64,000 nt of DNA from Arthrospira sp. PCC 9108 (lineage in GTDB: Bacteria > Cyanobacteriota > Cyanobacteriia > Cyanobacteriales > Microcoleaceae), in the NCBI GenBank assembly GCA_016745315.1, contig CP066886.1, positions 248,001-312,000 on the forward strand, read 5' to 3'. A program made the position numbers and the translations under genes. Under the pieces are notes generated by a model. The model made no database searches, was not told the DNA's origin, and worked only from the letters and a program-made list of their open reading frames with translations. Positions 41,687-51,011 of this stretch are shown here, in pieces (the stretch's first letter is position 1; each line of letters begins with the position of its first letter).

Positions 41687-42148
41687 GTAAAACCTCACTT
41701 AAAAGAATGAAAACTGCCATTTCTCATAACAGATACACTTAACCCCCAAAAATTGGGCAATAGTCGGAAGTATCTGAGTATTGCACAATCTTAAAAAGCA
41801 GACGTGGAGGTGTCTCTTAATGCTTTCAACATTAGGTTGAAAGCGGACTATTCTCATGTACAAATCGCCTTTTGTCAGCCAAAATTTACAGGCGATGCAC
41901 TTTACGTCTACTACAGAACAGCTATGCTGCTATAGGCCTTGACGGTTCCGAGTGTATCAATAGTTGGGTATAATGTCAAGCATTTGGGTAAGAATTTCCC
42001 AATAATAAACTAGCAGTCGGCAGGCCTTATGCACCACAATTTCGGATCCGGTTGCGGTTATAGTCAGCTTAAATGTAGTTGCCAAATTTCACAAGCTCGA
42101 AAACATTAATTTTTGCCAATCTGTTCCTAGTTCCCAGGATTTGAGGGG
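41687..42148. other. Intergenic region with a possible promoter, no clear gene
   Basis: A 462-bp gap. A TATAAT hexamer at 41970-41975 follows GTTGGG, so a plus-strand transcript is possible. Downstream of it an ATG at 42029 opens a 26-codon frame with three Cys, too short to credit. No RNA family was recognised. Confidence 0.35.
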
Positions 42149-43045
42149 TTAACTAGGTAGCAAAATGAAGAGTGATTTCATGGCTTCTAGGCTTAGAATG
42201 GCTACTACTCCTCCCGCTGATAGGAGAGTCACGGGAATCAGAATCCTCTGTAGTAGACGCAGCGATCGCATTAGTTCCTGTTCATAGTATTGTTTAACAT
42301 TATACAGGGCACCATCGAGATGTCCGGTTTCTTCGCCAGTGCGAATCAAATTGATAGCGATCGCCGGGAGTCGTTCCCGCAGACATTGGCTGAGATTTTT
42401 GCCGGCGGGAATTTGTCCCAAGGCTACGGTTAAAGTTCCCCTCATCTGCGGACATGGAATGCGATCGCGCACCAATTCGATCGCCATGAGAATTGGCAAG
42501 CCACATCTAATGGGCAATTCCAACTCAGCTAGATATAGCATAGAACGGGCGGTTTGAATACGACGGATCAAAGGCAGTCTGGGGATAAGTTTGTAGACCA
42601 TAAACCCGACAACGCCGGCTAGAAACATCCACAACAGCCAATCATTTAGGTTAGCCTCATGGGTGTATAAGATAGTCGCCAGTAGCAACAGAAGACTGAA
42701 AGCAGTAGTCGCAGCAGCTATGGTCACAGAACGATAAAAATTTTGTCGGTGGGTCTGCTGTTTTTCAATTTCAGCCAGTTGTAACAACATTTCCGGTAGT
42801 GCGCCGCTGGTGGCTGCTATATCCAGCAAACTAGCAGTCCACCAGTCAAATATCCGAGGGGCTCGTCTGAAAGCGACAGATAAATCTTCCCCACGACCGA
42901 GAGATTTAATCACTTTCCCCAGGTAACGACCAAGCCGAGGATTGCTTTTTTTGGCGATTACTATCAAACTTTGATAGACTGTCAAACCAGATTCCAACAG
43001 CACTGCCAGTTTAGTATATAGTTGGGCTTTTTCCTGGGGGGTCAT
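42149..43045 (-). CDS. Type II secretion / type IV pilus F-domain inner-membrane protein
   Basis: From ATG 43045 the product is 298 residues. It has a T2SSF (GspF/PilC) domain: LYTKLAVLLESGLTVYQSLI near the start and, in the second half, YLAELELPIRCGLPILMAIE, LIRTGEETGHLDGALYNVKQ and a final TM segment (ILIPVTLLSAGGVVAILSLE). Three hydrophobic spans are visible (about 115-135, 137-158 and 265-290). GspF/PilC proteins are the inner-membrane platform for pilus or secretion ATPases. It is shorter than PilC (about 400), so it is likely a paralogue, not the main pilus protein. No pilus genes are adjacent. A TTG at 43060 would add five residues. Confidence 0.8.
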   Translation of the reverse strand: MTPQEKAQLYTKLAVLLESGLTVYQSLIVIAKKSNPRLGRYLGKVIKSLGRGEDLSVAFRRAPRIFDWWTASLLDIAATSGALPEMLLQLAEIEKQQTHRQNFYRSVTIAAATTAFSLLLLLATILYTHEANLNDWLLWMFLAGVVGFMVYKLIPRLPLIRRIQTARSMLYLAELELPIRCGLPILMAIELVRDRIPCPQMRGTLTVALGQIPAGKNLSQCLRERLPAIAINLIRTGEETGHLDGALYNVKQYYEQELMRSLRLLQRILIPVTLLSAGGVVAILSLEAMKSLFILLPS

Positions 43046-43194
43046 AGGGCATGGGTGCAAGGAATTAGGAACTCTCTTTAAAACCGGGTTTCTATGCTGT
43101 TTCTAGGTTGTCAAAGAATATTTTCGGAATAAACGGGGTTTTTTGAACATCAACTGAGCCATGACTTTCGGCCATGGGGGTTGCTCGTTGGGGG

Positions 43195-44955
43195 TTACAT
43201 ATCTACGAGTTTCCGCCTGACTCGTTCTCGGTGAGCGATAATTGGTGATGGTTGGGGTTGTTCGCTGAGTTCTAGGGCGATCCCATAGGAATTAAAAGCC
43301 TCTTGATATAGGGCAATTTGCTCGAAGGCTTGGCCGCGTCTGACCCAGGCTTCCCAGTAGTCGGGTTTGATTTTAATGAGTCGGTCATAAGCAGCGATCG
43401 CATCTTGATAGCGATCGAGTTTTTCCAAGATCGCCCCTTGTTCTAACCAAATTTGGTAATTGTCTGGCCAAATAGCGATCGCCTCAGAAAAAGCATCCAC
43501 CGCCTGCACATATTGTCCCAAACGAGCTAAAACCTGTCCCAGTTTCACCCAGGCTTGAAAGTTATCAGGTTTTTGGCGAACCAATTTCCGATAAGCCATG
43601 ACTGCTTCTTCATCTCGTTTAAGTAGTTCCAATGCCATACCTCGCTGTAGTCCCACTTGGTCTGCTAGTTCGAGGGTTAAAACAGTAGTTTGAATTACTT
43701 TATCGTAGGCCTTCAGCGCATCCTCATAGCGTCCTAATCTTTCTAAGGTCAATCCCCGCTGGTTCCAAGCCTCGAGGAAGTTTGGTTGTACTTGCAGGGC
43801 ATTATCGCAGGCAATTATGGCTTCTGGGTAACGCCGCAACTGAAATAAAGCGACTGCGCGACCTAACCAGGCTTCGGGAAAGTTAGAATTGAGTTGAGTA
43901 GCGCGGTCAAAAGAAGCGATCGCGGATTTATATTCTTTTAAATCCAGTAAAGTTTGACCCCGACCTATCCAAATAGCTGGGGACTCCGGGTTAATTTCCA
44001 AAGCCCGATCTAGGCTAAGTAAAGCAGTTTTCGGCCACCCCGATTTCAGAGCCATACCTTTATAAAACCAGGCTTCGTAATCGTTGGGTTGCAGTTGGAT
44101 CACTTGGTCATAACAGGCGATCGCATCATTGTAGCGATGTAATTTTTGTAAGGCAATCCCCCGATTAAAAATAGCCTTGAAGCTCGCTGGTTGCAGTTCT
44201 AAGGCTTTATCGTAGGAAGCGATCGCATCGACATAACGATGCTCACGAGTCAGCATTTCCCCACGATGAAACCAGGCTTCATAGTTAGCCGGTTCCAGTT
44301 TGACCGCCCGATCTAATGATGCCACGGCTTCACTATAGCGATCGTCATTCATCAAAGCACTACCCTGGTGATACCATAGAGCCGAAATATTTGGTTTAAT
44401 TTCGATCGCCCGTTTATAGGAAGCCGCAGCAGCCTCAAATTGTAGGGATGCTTCCAAAGCCAAACCCCTCTCATACCAGGCTTCAAAGTTATTGGGTTCC
44501 ATAGTTAAAGCCTTGTCAAAAGAGGCGATCGCTTCTTCATAGCGTTCTAACTTCGATAGAGTCATACCTCTAAACGTCCACGGCCAATAATTTCTCGGAC
44601 GCAATTTAATAGCCCGATCATAGGCCCCCAGTGCCTTTTTATACTGTTTCAACTTTCGTAATGTATTACCCAAGCGCAACCAAGCCGCCCACGAATCAGG
44701 CTTTAACTTAACCGCGATCTGATAATGTATCAGAGCCTGATCATATCGCTCCCGTTTATATAAACGATTCCCCTGGTTATACTCCCGAAATGCTTTAAAT
44801 ATATTGAATATCCCCCAGTTCCCGGCTTGATCTTGTTCCACCCCAACAGAATCACCCTCACCAGTGGATGTCTGAGATGTTTCAGCAGGGGTAGTTACAG
44901 GCGCAGGCTGCTGGTTTAACTGTTCATCTGTGTTCAGCAACGTCTCTTTCCTCAC
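43195..44955 (-). CDS. Multi-TPR protein (about 15 repeats)
   Basis: The 586-residue frame starts at GTG 44955. After a Thr/Pro/Glu-rich N-terminal region (to ~residue 45) it is a nearly unbroken run of about fifteen 34-residue TPR units (for example ALGAYDRAIKLRPRNYWPWT, AIASYDKALELQPASFKAIF). No membrane span is seen, so it is presumably cytoplasmic. Repeats this regular form a superhelical scaffold for protein complexes; related cyanobacterial proteins of this type have no assigned partner. It is transcribed in the same direction as the GspF-like gene (134 bp apart). Confidence 0.8.
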   Translation of the reverse strand: MRKETLLNTDEQLNQQPAPVTTPAETSQTSTGEGDSVGVEQDQAGNWGIFNIFKAFREYNQGNRLYKRERYDQALIHYQIAVKLKPDSWAAWLRLGNTLRKLKQYKKALGAYDRAIKLRPRNYWPWTFRGMTLSKLERYEEAIASFDKALTMEPNNFEAWYERGLALEASLQFEAAAASYKRAIEIKPNISALWYHQGSALMNDDRYSEAVASLDRAVKLEPANYEAWFHRGEMLTREHRYVDAIASYDKALELQPASFKAIFNRGIALQKLHRYNDAIACYDQVIQLQPNDYEAWFYKGMALKSGWPKTALLSLDRALEINPESPAIWIGRGQTLLDLKEYKSAIASFDRATQLNSNFPEAWLGRAVALFQLRRYPEAIIACDNALQVQPNFLEAWNQRGLTLERLGRYEDALKAYDKVIQTTVLTLELADQVGLQRGMALELLKRDEEAVMAYRKLVRQKPDNFQAWVKLGQVLARLGQYVQAVDAFSEAIAIWPDNYQIWLEQGAILEKLDRYQDAIAAYDRLIKIKPDYWEAWVRRGQAFEQIALYQEAFNSYGIALELSEQPQPSPIIAHRERVRRKLVDM

Positions 44956-45472
44956 CGTGGCTTGATTTTGACTTTACCCACCCCGGTTAGACAGGGCTTT
45001 TTTGACTTTCAGATATCTTGCCAGTTTACCAGAATTGATACTCCGGCGGTGAACCAAACATCGTCAACCAAGTTTTCCCAGGTTAGATCGCCATACTTGG
45101 GCTTTAATTCACAAAAAAGTTTCCTTGTCAATACCTAGATTATCAGTAAAAGTTATATTGTTTATAGACTTGATTTATAGTTGTGATCTAAATCATAGCC
45201 AAAATCTGAAAATGTAAGGCAAGATCATTGATGGGAGAACGAAGGATATCCAAAGCCAATGGCAATATTTAACCGTCAATAACCCACCACTAAATGGGAG
45301 TACCGATTCTAGTGGGGGCTTGAAATAGCCCTAGTTGGACTGATCAAGCTAGGAAATGCGATCGCTAACCATTGCGGATTAGTTGTCAACAAGATTGAAG
45401 ATCCAGTGTACAGCAAAAAGTATACTAACTGGTGGCGATCGCCATCTGTATTCCTATTTGAGGGATTTAATC
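44956..45472. other. Intergenic region, no gene seen
   Basis: About 517 bp between divergent genes. It contains AT-rich TTATATTGTTTATAGACTTG-type stretches near 45150-45175 and a GCGATCGC near 45358, but no recognisable RNA, repeat or short coding gene. Confidence 0.4.
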
Positions 45473-45820
45473 ATGAATTGGGCAAACCATACTATGCCCC
45501 GTCTGCACCTTGCTAGTTGGGTTAAAAATCATTCACACCACCATTTTCACCCATCATTTTCGCCCCTTCAACCTCTGCGACAGTGGCTGAACCAGATACA
45601 AGTCAAAAATCCGAAAACCGCCCGATTGCTATGTAGTTTAATTCCGACTCAATGCCCCTTTGAGCGAGATATTAAATTTGGCGATCGCACTATTTTTCAC
45701 ATTCCGCCCTTATGCAAACTCAATCCGGTTTATGAAGAATTAGTCAGTTTACGTTTTCGCGCTTTATGCTATCTGGCTGATGAATGTGGCGAGGATATCA
45801 CCGCTTATCTCGGAGGCTAA
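45473..45820 (+). CDS. Mo-dependent nitrogenase C-terminal-domain protein (PF06967 type)
   Basis: From ATG 45473 the 115-residue product has the whole family signature: LRQWLNQIQVKNPKTARLLC, then LIPTQCPFERDIKFGDRTIF and HIPPLCKLNPVYEELVSLRF, ending in RALCYLADECGEDITAYL. The four conserved Cys might bind metal or a cluster. Despite the name the domain is found in non-diazotrophic cyanobacteria and has no proven role in nitrogenase. A longer frame from 45383 is open but lacks a ribosome site; GAGGGATTTAATC before 45473 decides the start. Confidence 0.85.
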   Translation: MNWANHTMPRLHLASWVKNHSHHHFHPSFSPLQPLRQWLNQIQVKNPKTARLLCSLIPTQCPFERDIKFGDRTIFHIPPLCKLNPVYEELVSLRFRALCYLADECGEDITAYLGG

Positions 45821-45865
45821 AATCAGATGAAATGGTGAACCGCCAGATCAGAGTTTAATGGTTGA

Positions 45866-45924
45866 CGATTAACCCCCATCACCCTACAACCCCTAGGTTG
45901 GAGGAGATGGGGGATTGTTAATCG
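45866..45924. other. Long hairpin downstream of the PF06967-type gene
   Basis: CGATTAACCCCCATC (45866-45880) can pair with GATGGGG ATT GTTAATCG (45906-45924) with a three-base bulge; it lies 45 bp after the stop codon. It may end that transcript or be a stray palindromic element. No U-tract. Confidence 0.45.
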
Positions 45925-46098
45925 AAATTAACCCCCAAAAAGATGGGCAAAAACCATGGTGTTAATGAACTAAAATCAGCCTCAGTTTTCAGAAAACGGC
46001 AAATGGGCAGGTTGAGCAAATTATCAAGTGGAAAGGTGAACTACGCAACTCCATAAGCGCGATTCATTGGCAGTGGTAGTTAACCAATTGTCTCTACT

Positions 46099-46545
46099 TT
46101 ACTGATCTAATTCCGCATAGTGAGACTCTGATAATTCAGGTTTATCTGCGGTCCTATGGTTAGGGTGTAACCAGACAATTTGACGCTGGCGGGGGTCTAT
46201 TCGGTTGCCATTTTCTTGCATAATATTTTGAGCTTGTTGAGGGTCAAAATAGCGACTAAACTCCTCTTGATGTTGTTGAACCCTGGCTTCAGTCATATTA
46301 ACTTCCGCCTCAATTTCTCGCCATTTATCATGGACGATGCGTTGATTCGGCACAATTTGGACCAGTGCTGCTACTGCGAATGCAGATAATGTGAAATTTG
46401 TCAATATTTTCGCCGTAGTTTCTAATGCGAGCGATCGATGATTTCGATTGGTGCGAGGTCGGACTCGGGCTTGAGAACGACGACGCAAGGGACGGGGAGA
46501 CTGCTGTGGTTTTTGAGGTGGTGTAGAAGGTTTAATCGCGTACAT
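46099..46545 (-). CDS. Slr1601-family putative cell-division protein
   Basis: The 148-residue protein has a Pro/Arg-rich basic N-terminus (residues 1-35, SPRPLRRRSQARVRPRTNRN), one hydrophobic span (TAKILTNFTLSAFAVAALVQ, about 43-63) and a helical, charged C-terminal region with the conserved NQRIVHDKWREIEAEVNMTE and RQRQIVWL segments. This corresponds to the cyanobacterial Slr1601 family, a single-span protein suggested to act in cell division (septal component). It is followed by psaM at a distance on the same strand. Start ATG 46545. Confidence 0.75.
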   Translation of the reverse strand: MYAIKPSTPPQKPQQSPRPLRRRSQARVRPRTNRNHRSLALETTAKILTNFTLSAFAVAALVQIVPNQRIVHDKWREIEAEVNMTEARVQQHQEEFSRYFDPQQAQNIMQENGNRIDPRQRQIVWLHPNHRTADKPELSESHYAELDQ

Positions 46546-46820
46546 GATCGTCGTCTCAGTATATTTTTATCATCGAGTCTGATGCGAAGGCAAGTTGTCA
46601 GGCTGGTAGCCCGGTTGATGCGTCCCTGCATCATCTGTGGAGTTATGCAATCCTTTGCTGCGAAACTTAACCCGCAGCACTATAAATAAAAAGACCCCGA
46701 CAGTTAAGCCTAGTGATAGAGACTAATTTACTGCATTATGCAGCAATTGTCTCCATTACGATCGCTTTTCTGTCGAAGTCCGGTTATTGTCCCTAGAGAC
46801 AACAAAGACAGGGATCGATT

Positions 46821-46916
46821 CTATTTATAAAGTTCGGTGGAAAGACGGAATGCCAAAATACCGGGGATCAAGGCAATTACCAAAGCCACAAAAACTTGGG
46901 TATCGGTTAGAGACAT
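46821..46916 (-). CDS. psaM: Photosystem I reaction centre subunit XII (PsaM)
   Basis: A 31-codon minus-strand frame gives MSLTDTQVFVALVIALIPGI followed by LAFRLSTELYK, the PsaM sequence almost residue for residue. PsaM is a single-span subunit at the interface of photosystem I monomers that helps trimer formation. The ATG at 46916 has the ribosome site AAGGAGTTTCTTT. A longer open frame to 47003 is a shadow. It lies between the ndk and Slr1601-type genes. Confidence 0.96.
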   Translation of the reverse strand: MSLTDTQVFVALVIALIPGILAFRLSTELYK

Positions 46917-47037
46917 AATAAAGAAACTCCTTGGATCTGAATGTGATCTTGATTGTTGACTAATTTGAACTAATATGGGTCGCTTGGGAAGAGTTTGTAA
47001 CAAGTTTAAACAAAATGTTACGGTTTTTGGGGAAACT

Positions 47038-47072
47038 GGGGACCACTGATGGCGATCGCCATTGATGTCCCC
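47038..47072. terminator. HIP1-centred hairpin after ndk
   Basis: GGGGAC-CA-TGATGGCGATCGCCATTGAT-GTCCCC (47038-47072) forms a long imperfect palindrome centred on the GCGATCGC octamer, 10 bp beyond the ndk stop. No U-tract. Possible transcript-end or HIP1-related structure. Confidence 0.45.
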
Positions 47073-47081
47073 AAACTGATG

Positions 47082-47531
47082 CTATTCTACCAGCCAGGAC
47101 TTGAGGCTAGGCTCCCAGCTTACCAATTCCTCATCCTTAAACCACAGGGCGATTTCTTTTTGGGCTGTTTCTGGTGCGTCTGACCCGTGAATTAAGTTGC
47201 GACCAACACTAATCCCAAAATCTCCCCGCAGGGTTCCCGGTTCAGCATTCAGGGGGTTAGTAGCGCCGATAATCTTCCTAGCAGAGGCGATGACACCTTC
47301 TCCTTCCCACACCATTGCTACTAGAGGACCGGAAATGATGAAAGAAACCAGATCATTGAAAAATGGTCTTTCTTTGTGGACATCATAATGTTGTTCAGCC
47401 AGTTGGCGGCTGGCTTTCATCATTTTTAAACCCACCAGGGTAAAGCCTTTGGCTTCAAAGCGTTTGATAATCTCGCCGATGAGTCCCCGTTGAACACCAT
47501 CAGGCTTAATAGCTAGAAATGTGCGTTCCAA
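47082..47531 (-). CDS. ndk: Nucleoside diphosphate kinase
   Basis: The 149-residue enzyme transfers the gamma-phosphate of ATP to nucleoside diphosphates through a phospho-His intermediate. It has the full signature: ERTFLAIKPDGVQRGLIGEI, HKERPFFNDLVSFIISGP, RGDFGISVGRNLIHGSDAPE (active His in NLIHGSD) and an EE end. Length and motifs are as usual for bacterial Ndk hexamers. Start ATG 47531. It lies upstream of psaM on the same strand. Confidence 0.97.
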   Translation of the reverse strand: MERTFLAIKPDGVQRGLIGEIIKRFEAKGFTLVGLKMMKASRQLAEQHYDVHKERPFFNDLVSFIISGPLVAMVWEGEGVIASARKIIGATNPLNAEPGTLRGDFGISVGRNLIHGSDAPETAQKEIALWFKDEELVSWEPSLKSWLVE

Positions 47532-47702
47532 GCCTAATCTCCTGTTCTTAGCAAATATCTACAGGAATCAGATTAACCCATTTTGAGTCACTGTCATCAT
47601 TTAATTGGCTGATCAATTGACTCCACCTAGGGAGAGTTAATCGTTGGTGTAGTTGGTCTCAATAGTGTATAGTGCCACTGTCCCTGAATCTATAACCCCG
47701 AA

Positions 47703-49595
47703 ATGCCATCGGATTTATCGCCTATTTGGATTTCCTTAAAAATCTCGCTACTAGCTACAGCCATCACTTTTATAGGGGGAGTTTTGGCGGCTTATCAATT
47801 GTATAGTTATCAAGGTAAATGGAAATCATTAATTGAAAGTCTTTTAATTTCTCCCCTGATTTTGCCCCCGACAGTGGTGGGATTTATTTTGCTGCGATTT
47901 TTTGGGGATAGAGGCCTATTAAGCGGGGTTTTAGCTATCCTCAATATCAATATTGTCTTTACTTGGTATGGGGGCATTATTGCGGCTACTGTGGTGACTT
48001 TTCCCCTCATCTATAAAACTTCCTGTGGGGCTTTTGAACAAATAGATAGCAATTTGTTAGTTGCCGCCCGCATTTTAGGGGCTTCTCAACTCAAGGTTTT
48101 TGTGCGAGTAGCGTTTCCTTTGGCTTTTCCTGGTATTATTTCGGGGGCGACTTTGGCTTTTTCTAGGGGACTGGGAGAGTTTGGGGCAACTCTGATGTTG
48201 GCTGGCAATATTCCGGGAGTTACTCAAACTATTCCTTTGGCGATTTATGGGGCGGTACAAGCTGGAGAAATTCAGGAAGCCTGGATATGGTCAGGGGTGA
48301 TTTTATCGATTTCTTTATCGGCAATTACTTTGGCGAATTTGGGGATTAAATGGCAGCGATCGCCTCGCAAATCTCCGGGGGTTAATCATCCTCATATCAA
48401 GATTAAACTACCGGATGATTTTAGCATATATCCGCCGGAAAGTAAAGGGTTACAAGTCAATATTTATAAACAACTTCCGGATTTTGGATTACAGGTAAAA
48501 TTTGCTGGCTATCCCGAAGAACCCCTAGGGATTTTGGGTGCATCTGGTACGGGAAAAAGTATGATTTTAAGATGTATTGTCGGGGTGGATACTCCCACCA
48601 GTGGCAGGATAGTTTTAAACGGGAAGGTGCTATTTGATTCTGTCCAGAAAATAAATATTCCGAGTGGCGATCGCCATATAGGTTTTTTGGCTCAAAATTA
48701 CGCCCTATTTCCCCATTTAACTGTGGCGGAAAATATCGCCTTTGGTTTATCAGACCAACTCTCCCATCGTCAAATACAGAGGAAGGTTGAGGAACAATTA
48801 ATCAGGGTGAAACTTCCGGGGATAGGAAACCGTTATCCTCATCAACTATCAGGGGGACAACAACAGCGAGTCGCCCTAGCCAGGGCTTTAGTAGGGGAAC
48901 CCGAAATTTTACTGTTAGATGAACCCTTTTCCGCCCTAGATAGCCACATTCGATATCAAATGGAACAGGAACTTATCCAAATATTAGAAACCTATCCAGG
49001 AGTGACATTATTTGTGACCCATAACCGTTCAGAAGCCTATCGTATTTGTCCTCGGTTATTAGTAATTAATCAGGGACGGGTAGAAGCGTCTGGTTCCACA
49101 CAAGATATTTTTGATCACCCCCCTACTTTATCAACCGCCCAACTGACAGGATGCAAAAACTTTTCACGGGTGGTCAGAATTTCGGAACGGGTGATAAAAA
49201 GCCTTGACTGGGGGTGTAACTTAGAATTATCAAATCCCCTTCCCCAGGGATTAACTCATGTAGGAATTAGGGCTTATCAGGTTGGGGAAAACCTGAGTTT
49301 ATGGTCAGAAACCAACCCACCAGGAGAAAAAAATATCTTTCCTTGCTGGGTAGTTTTTACGATAAAATCACCCAAACAAATGAGCCTTTATCTTAAGTTA
49401 AACAGTCCCCCCAATCACCCCCAAAATTATCACCTTCAAGCTGATATTTCTAAAGCTAAATGGCAGGAACTTAATAACCATGAATTTCCTTGGAAAATTG
49501 CTCTGGCTGCTGACCAACTTTTGCCACTGGTAAACCCGGATAATTATGATACTATCCCATCACCAGATATCCTGACTAACAGGGGATTAAACTAA
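47703..49595 (+). CDS. modBC: Fused molybdate ABC transporter, permease plus ATPase (ModB-ModC)
   Basis: The 630-residue protein joins a ModB permease (residues ~1-225; ISPLILPPTVVGFILLRFFG, the EAA-loop region VAARILGASQLKVFVRVAFP and AFSRGLGEFGATLMLAGNIP) to a ModC ATPase (Walker A GASGTGKS at ~280-287, the LSGGQQQRVALARALVGEPE signature and LLLDEPFSALDS Walker B). C-terminal residues 480-620 form the TOBE-like MOP region. ModBC imports molybdate for Mo-cofactor enzymes such as nitrate reductase. The one-chain arrangement is known from other cyanobacteria. A ModA binding protein is not in the window. The stop codon is 3 bp from that of the convergent DUF1800 gene. Confidence 0.93.
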   Translation: MPSDLSPIWISLKISLLATAITFIGGVLAAYQLYSYQGKWKSLIESLLISPLILPPTVVGFILLRFFGDRGLLSGVLAILNINIVFTWYGGIIAATVVTFPLIYKTSCGAFEQIDSNLLVAARILGASQLKVFVRVAFPLAFPGIISGATLAFSRGLGEFGATLMLAGNIPGVTQTIPLAIYGAVQAGEIQEAWIWSGVILSISLSAITLANLGIKWQRSPRKSPGVNHPHIKIKLPDDFSIYPPESKGLQVNIYKQLPDFGLQVKFAGYPEEPLGILGASGTGKSMILRCIVGVDTPTSGRIVLNGKVLFDSVQKINIPSGDRHIGFLAQNYALFPHLTVAENIAFGLSDQLSHRQIQRKVEEQLIRVKLPGIGNRYPHQLSGGQQQRVALARALVGEPEILLLDEPFSALDSHIRYQMEQELIQILETYPGVTLFVTHNRSEAYRICPRLLVINQGRVEASGSTQDIFDHPPTLSTAQLTGCKNFSRVVRISERVIKSLDWGCNLELSNPLPQGLTHVGIRAYQVGENLSLWSETNPPGEKNIFPCWVVFTIKSPKQMSLYLKLNSPPNHPQNYHLQADISKAKWQELNNHEFPWKIALAADQLLPLVNPDNYDTIPSPDILTNRGLN

Positions 49596-49598
49596 TTT

Positions 49599-50990
49599 TT
49601 AATACCGCATAAATTCGGGACTACCCAAGAAAATTGCACCCTGTAAATTGGGGGGACTTTCTGCTAAAATTTGGCGAGTTTGGGCAGATAACAAAACCCC
49701 TAAAGTTTCCTCTAGCTGCTTGACATCAACTGGGTTGCCTTTATGGAGTAGTCCCCCCGCTAAGGGGACGGCTAAACTACTGCGACGCACCATGGTATCT
49801 GGGTTTAACCAAGCCTGTTGAGTGTTTTTATATCCATCAGGAGAAGGACAGCCATAAAGAGGCATTCCCAACTGATTTAAAATGCCGTTAATGGGGTCAT
49901 AATTAGTCACTTCTCCGACGGCGCGCATGACTGAGGTTATATAACGATAGGGGTTTTTGAATTTACTATTGTAGTGATTTTCCTCCCAAAACTCGGTGCT
50001 GTTAAATAAGGTTTTGAGAACTTCGGTGATATCGCCTTGGGTTTCGATAAAGCGATCGCCTAAAGCCTTAACTAAAGATGATGGGGGTTCATCAGCCACA
50101 AATGCTTGGGCTAATTTATAACCGATATGTTTGGCGGTGGCGGGGTGACTGGCTAAGATATCTAATGCTTCCTCAACCTCCTCGATACCTCTGCCTTTAA
50201 TAGTTCTACCCAAGAAGATTTTATCATTAAAATCATGGCGAGTTTCATCAAAATAAAATCCCTCCTGATTGCGGGGGCGATCGCTTGGTTTTGGCAATCC
50301 CCAACCTGTCAAAATTCGGGCTAATTCCATCACGTCATTTTGTGTATATCCCCCCTCAACTCCCAAGGTGTGCAACTCCAACAATTCCCGCGCATAATTC
50401 TCATTCAACCCCTTAAATCTTCCCGTTGCACCGGGACTATTAGGGGCGGTATTTTGCCAATTATCCAAATAGAATAACATAGCGGGATGCCTAGCGGTTG
50501 CGCCTAGTAGGGTGCGGAATTTCCCCCAAACATGAGGTCTAATGGCGTGTTCTTCATAGGACCCAATCCAAATTCTACTCAGTCCTTGCAATCCAAATAC
50601 ATTAAAATGGTTAAACCAAAAATCGACCATCACCTCTTCTAATTGGCGGGGACTATGTAAAGCCCGAATCATTCTAGCGCGACGAATTTGGTTAATTACT
50701 CTCTGTTGAAATTGCCGCCTAACTTGTGCGAGTTGAGGCTGTCCTAACCCCAGTTTTTGGGCTTCATTAACCTCTCGATTTTGTTCTCTAACTAGCTTTC
50801 CGGGTCGCCAGGGTAGGGTATCTAAGGGCTGAAGTTCCTGGGTGAGAGTTGCCGGAATAGCTAAAGAATTGGGGTTAAGTTGTGAGTTAATATATCCCGC
50901 CATCCCGGTATTTTTAATTTGATTAATCTGACCGTTAATTAAGCCTAAACTCAGTCGGTTAACCAGATGAATAATTTGGCGATCGCCCAT
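49599..50990 (-). CDS. DUF1800 family protein
   Basis: The 463-residue protein has the DUF1800 signature: IHLVNRLSLGLINGQINQIK at the start, a MIRALHSPRQLEEVMVDFWFNHFNV-like region around 115-140 and NENYARELLELHTLGVEGGY with MELARILTGW. The family is common in bacteria with unknown activity, often next to DUF1501 genes, and is thought to act on envelope or secreted material; here no signal peptide is present. It begins 21 bp downstream of the pentapeptide-repeat gene, likely an operon. The DUF1501 partner is absent. Confidence 0.85.
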   Translation of the reverse strand: MGDRQIIHLVNRLSLGLINGQINQIKNTGMAGYINSQLNPNSLAIPATLTQELQPLDTLPWRPGKLVREQNREVNEAQKLGLGQPQLAQVRRQFQQRVINQIRRARMIRALHSPRQLEEVMVDFWFNHFNVFGLQGLSRIWIGSYEEHAIRPHVWGKFRTLLGATARHPAMLFYLDNWQNTAPNSPGATGRFKGLNENYARELLELHTLGVEGGYTQNDVMELARILTGWGLPKPSDRPRNQEGFYFDETRHDFNDKIFLGRTIKGRGIEEVEEALDILASHPATAKHIGYKLAQAFVADEPPSSLVKALGDRFIETQGDITEVLKTLFNSTEFWEENHYNSKFKNPYRYITSVMRAVGEVTNYDPINGILNQLGMPLYGCPSPDGYKNTQQAWLNPDTMVRRSSLAVPLAGGLLHKGNPVDVKQLEETLGVLLSAQTRQILAESPPNLQGAIFLGSPEFMRY

Positions 50991-51011
50991 AATTCTATAC
51001 TCCTGAAAATG

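Noticed and set aside
46917..47003. 29-codon upstream extension of psaM
   Set aside because: The known 31-residue PsaM begins at the internal ATG, which has its own ribosome site.
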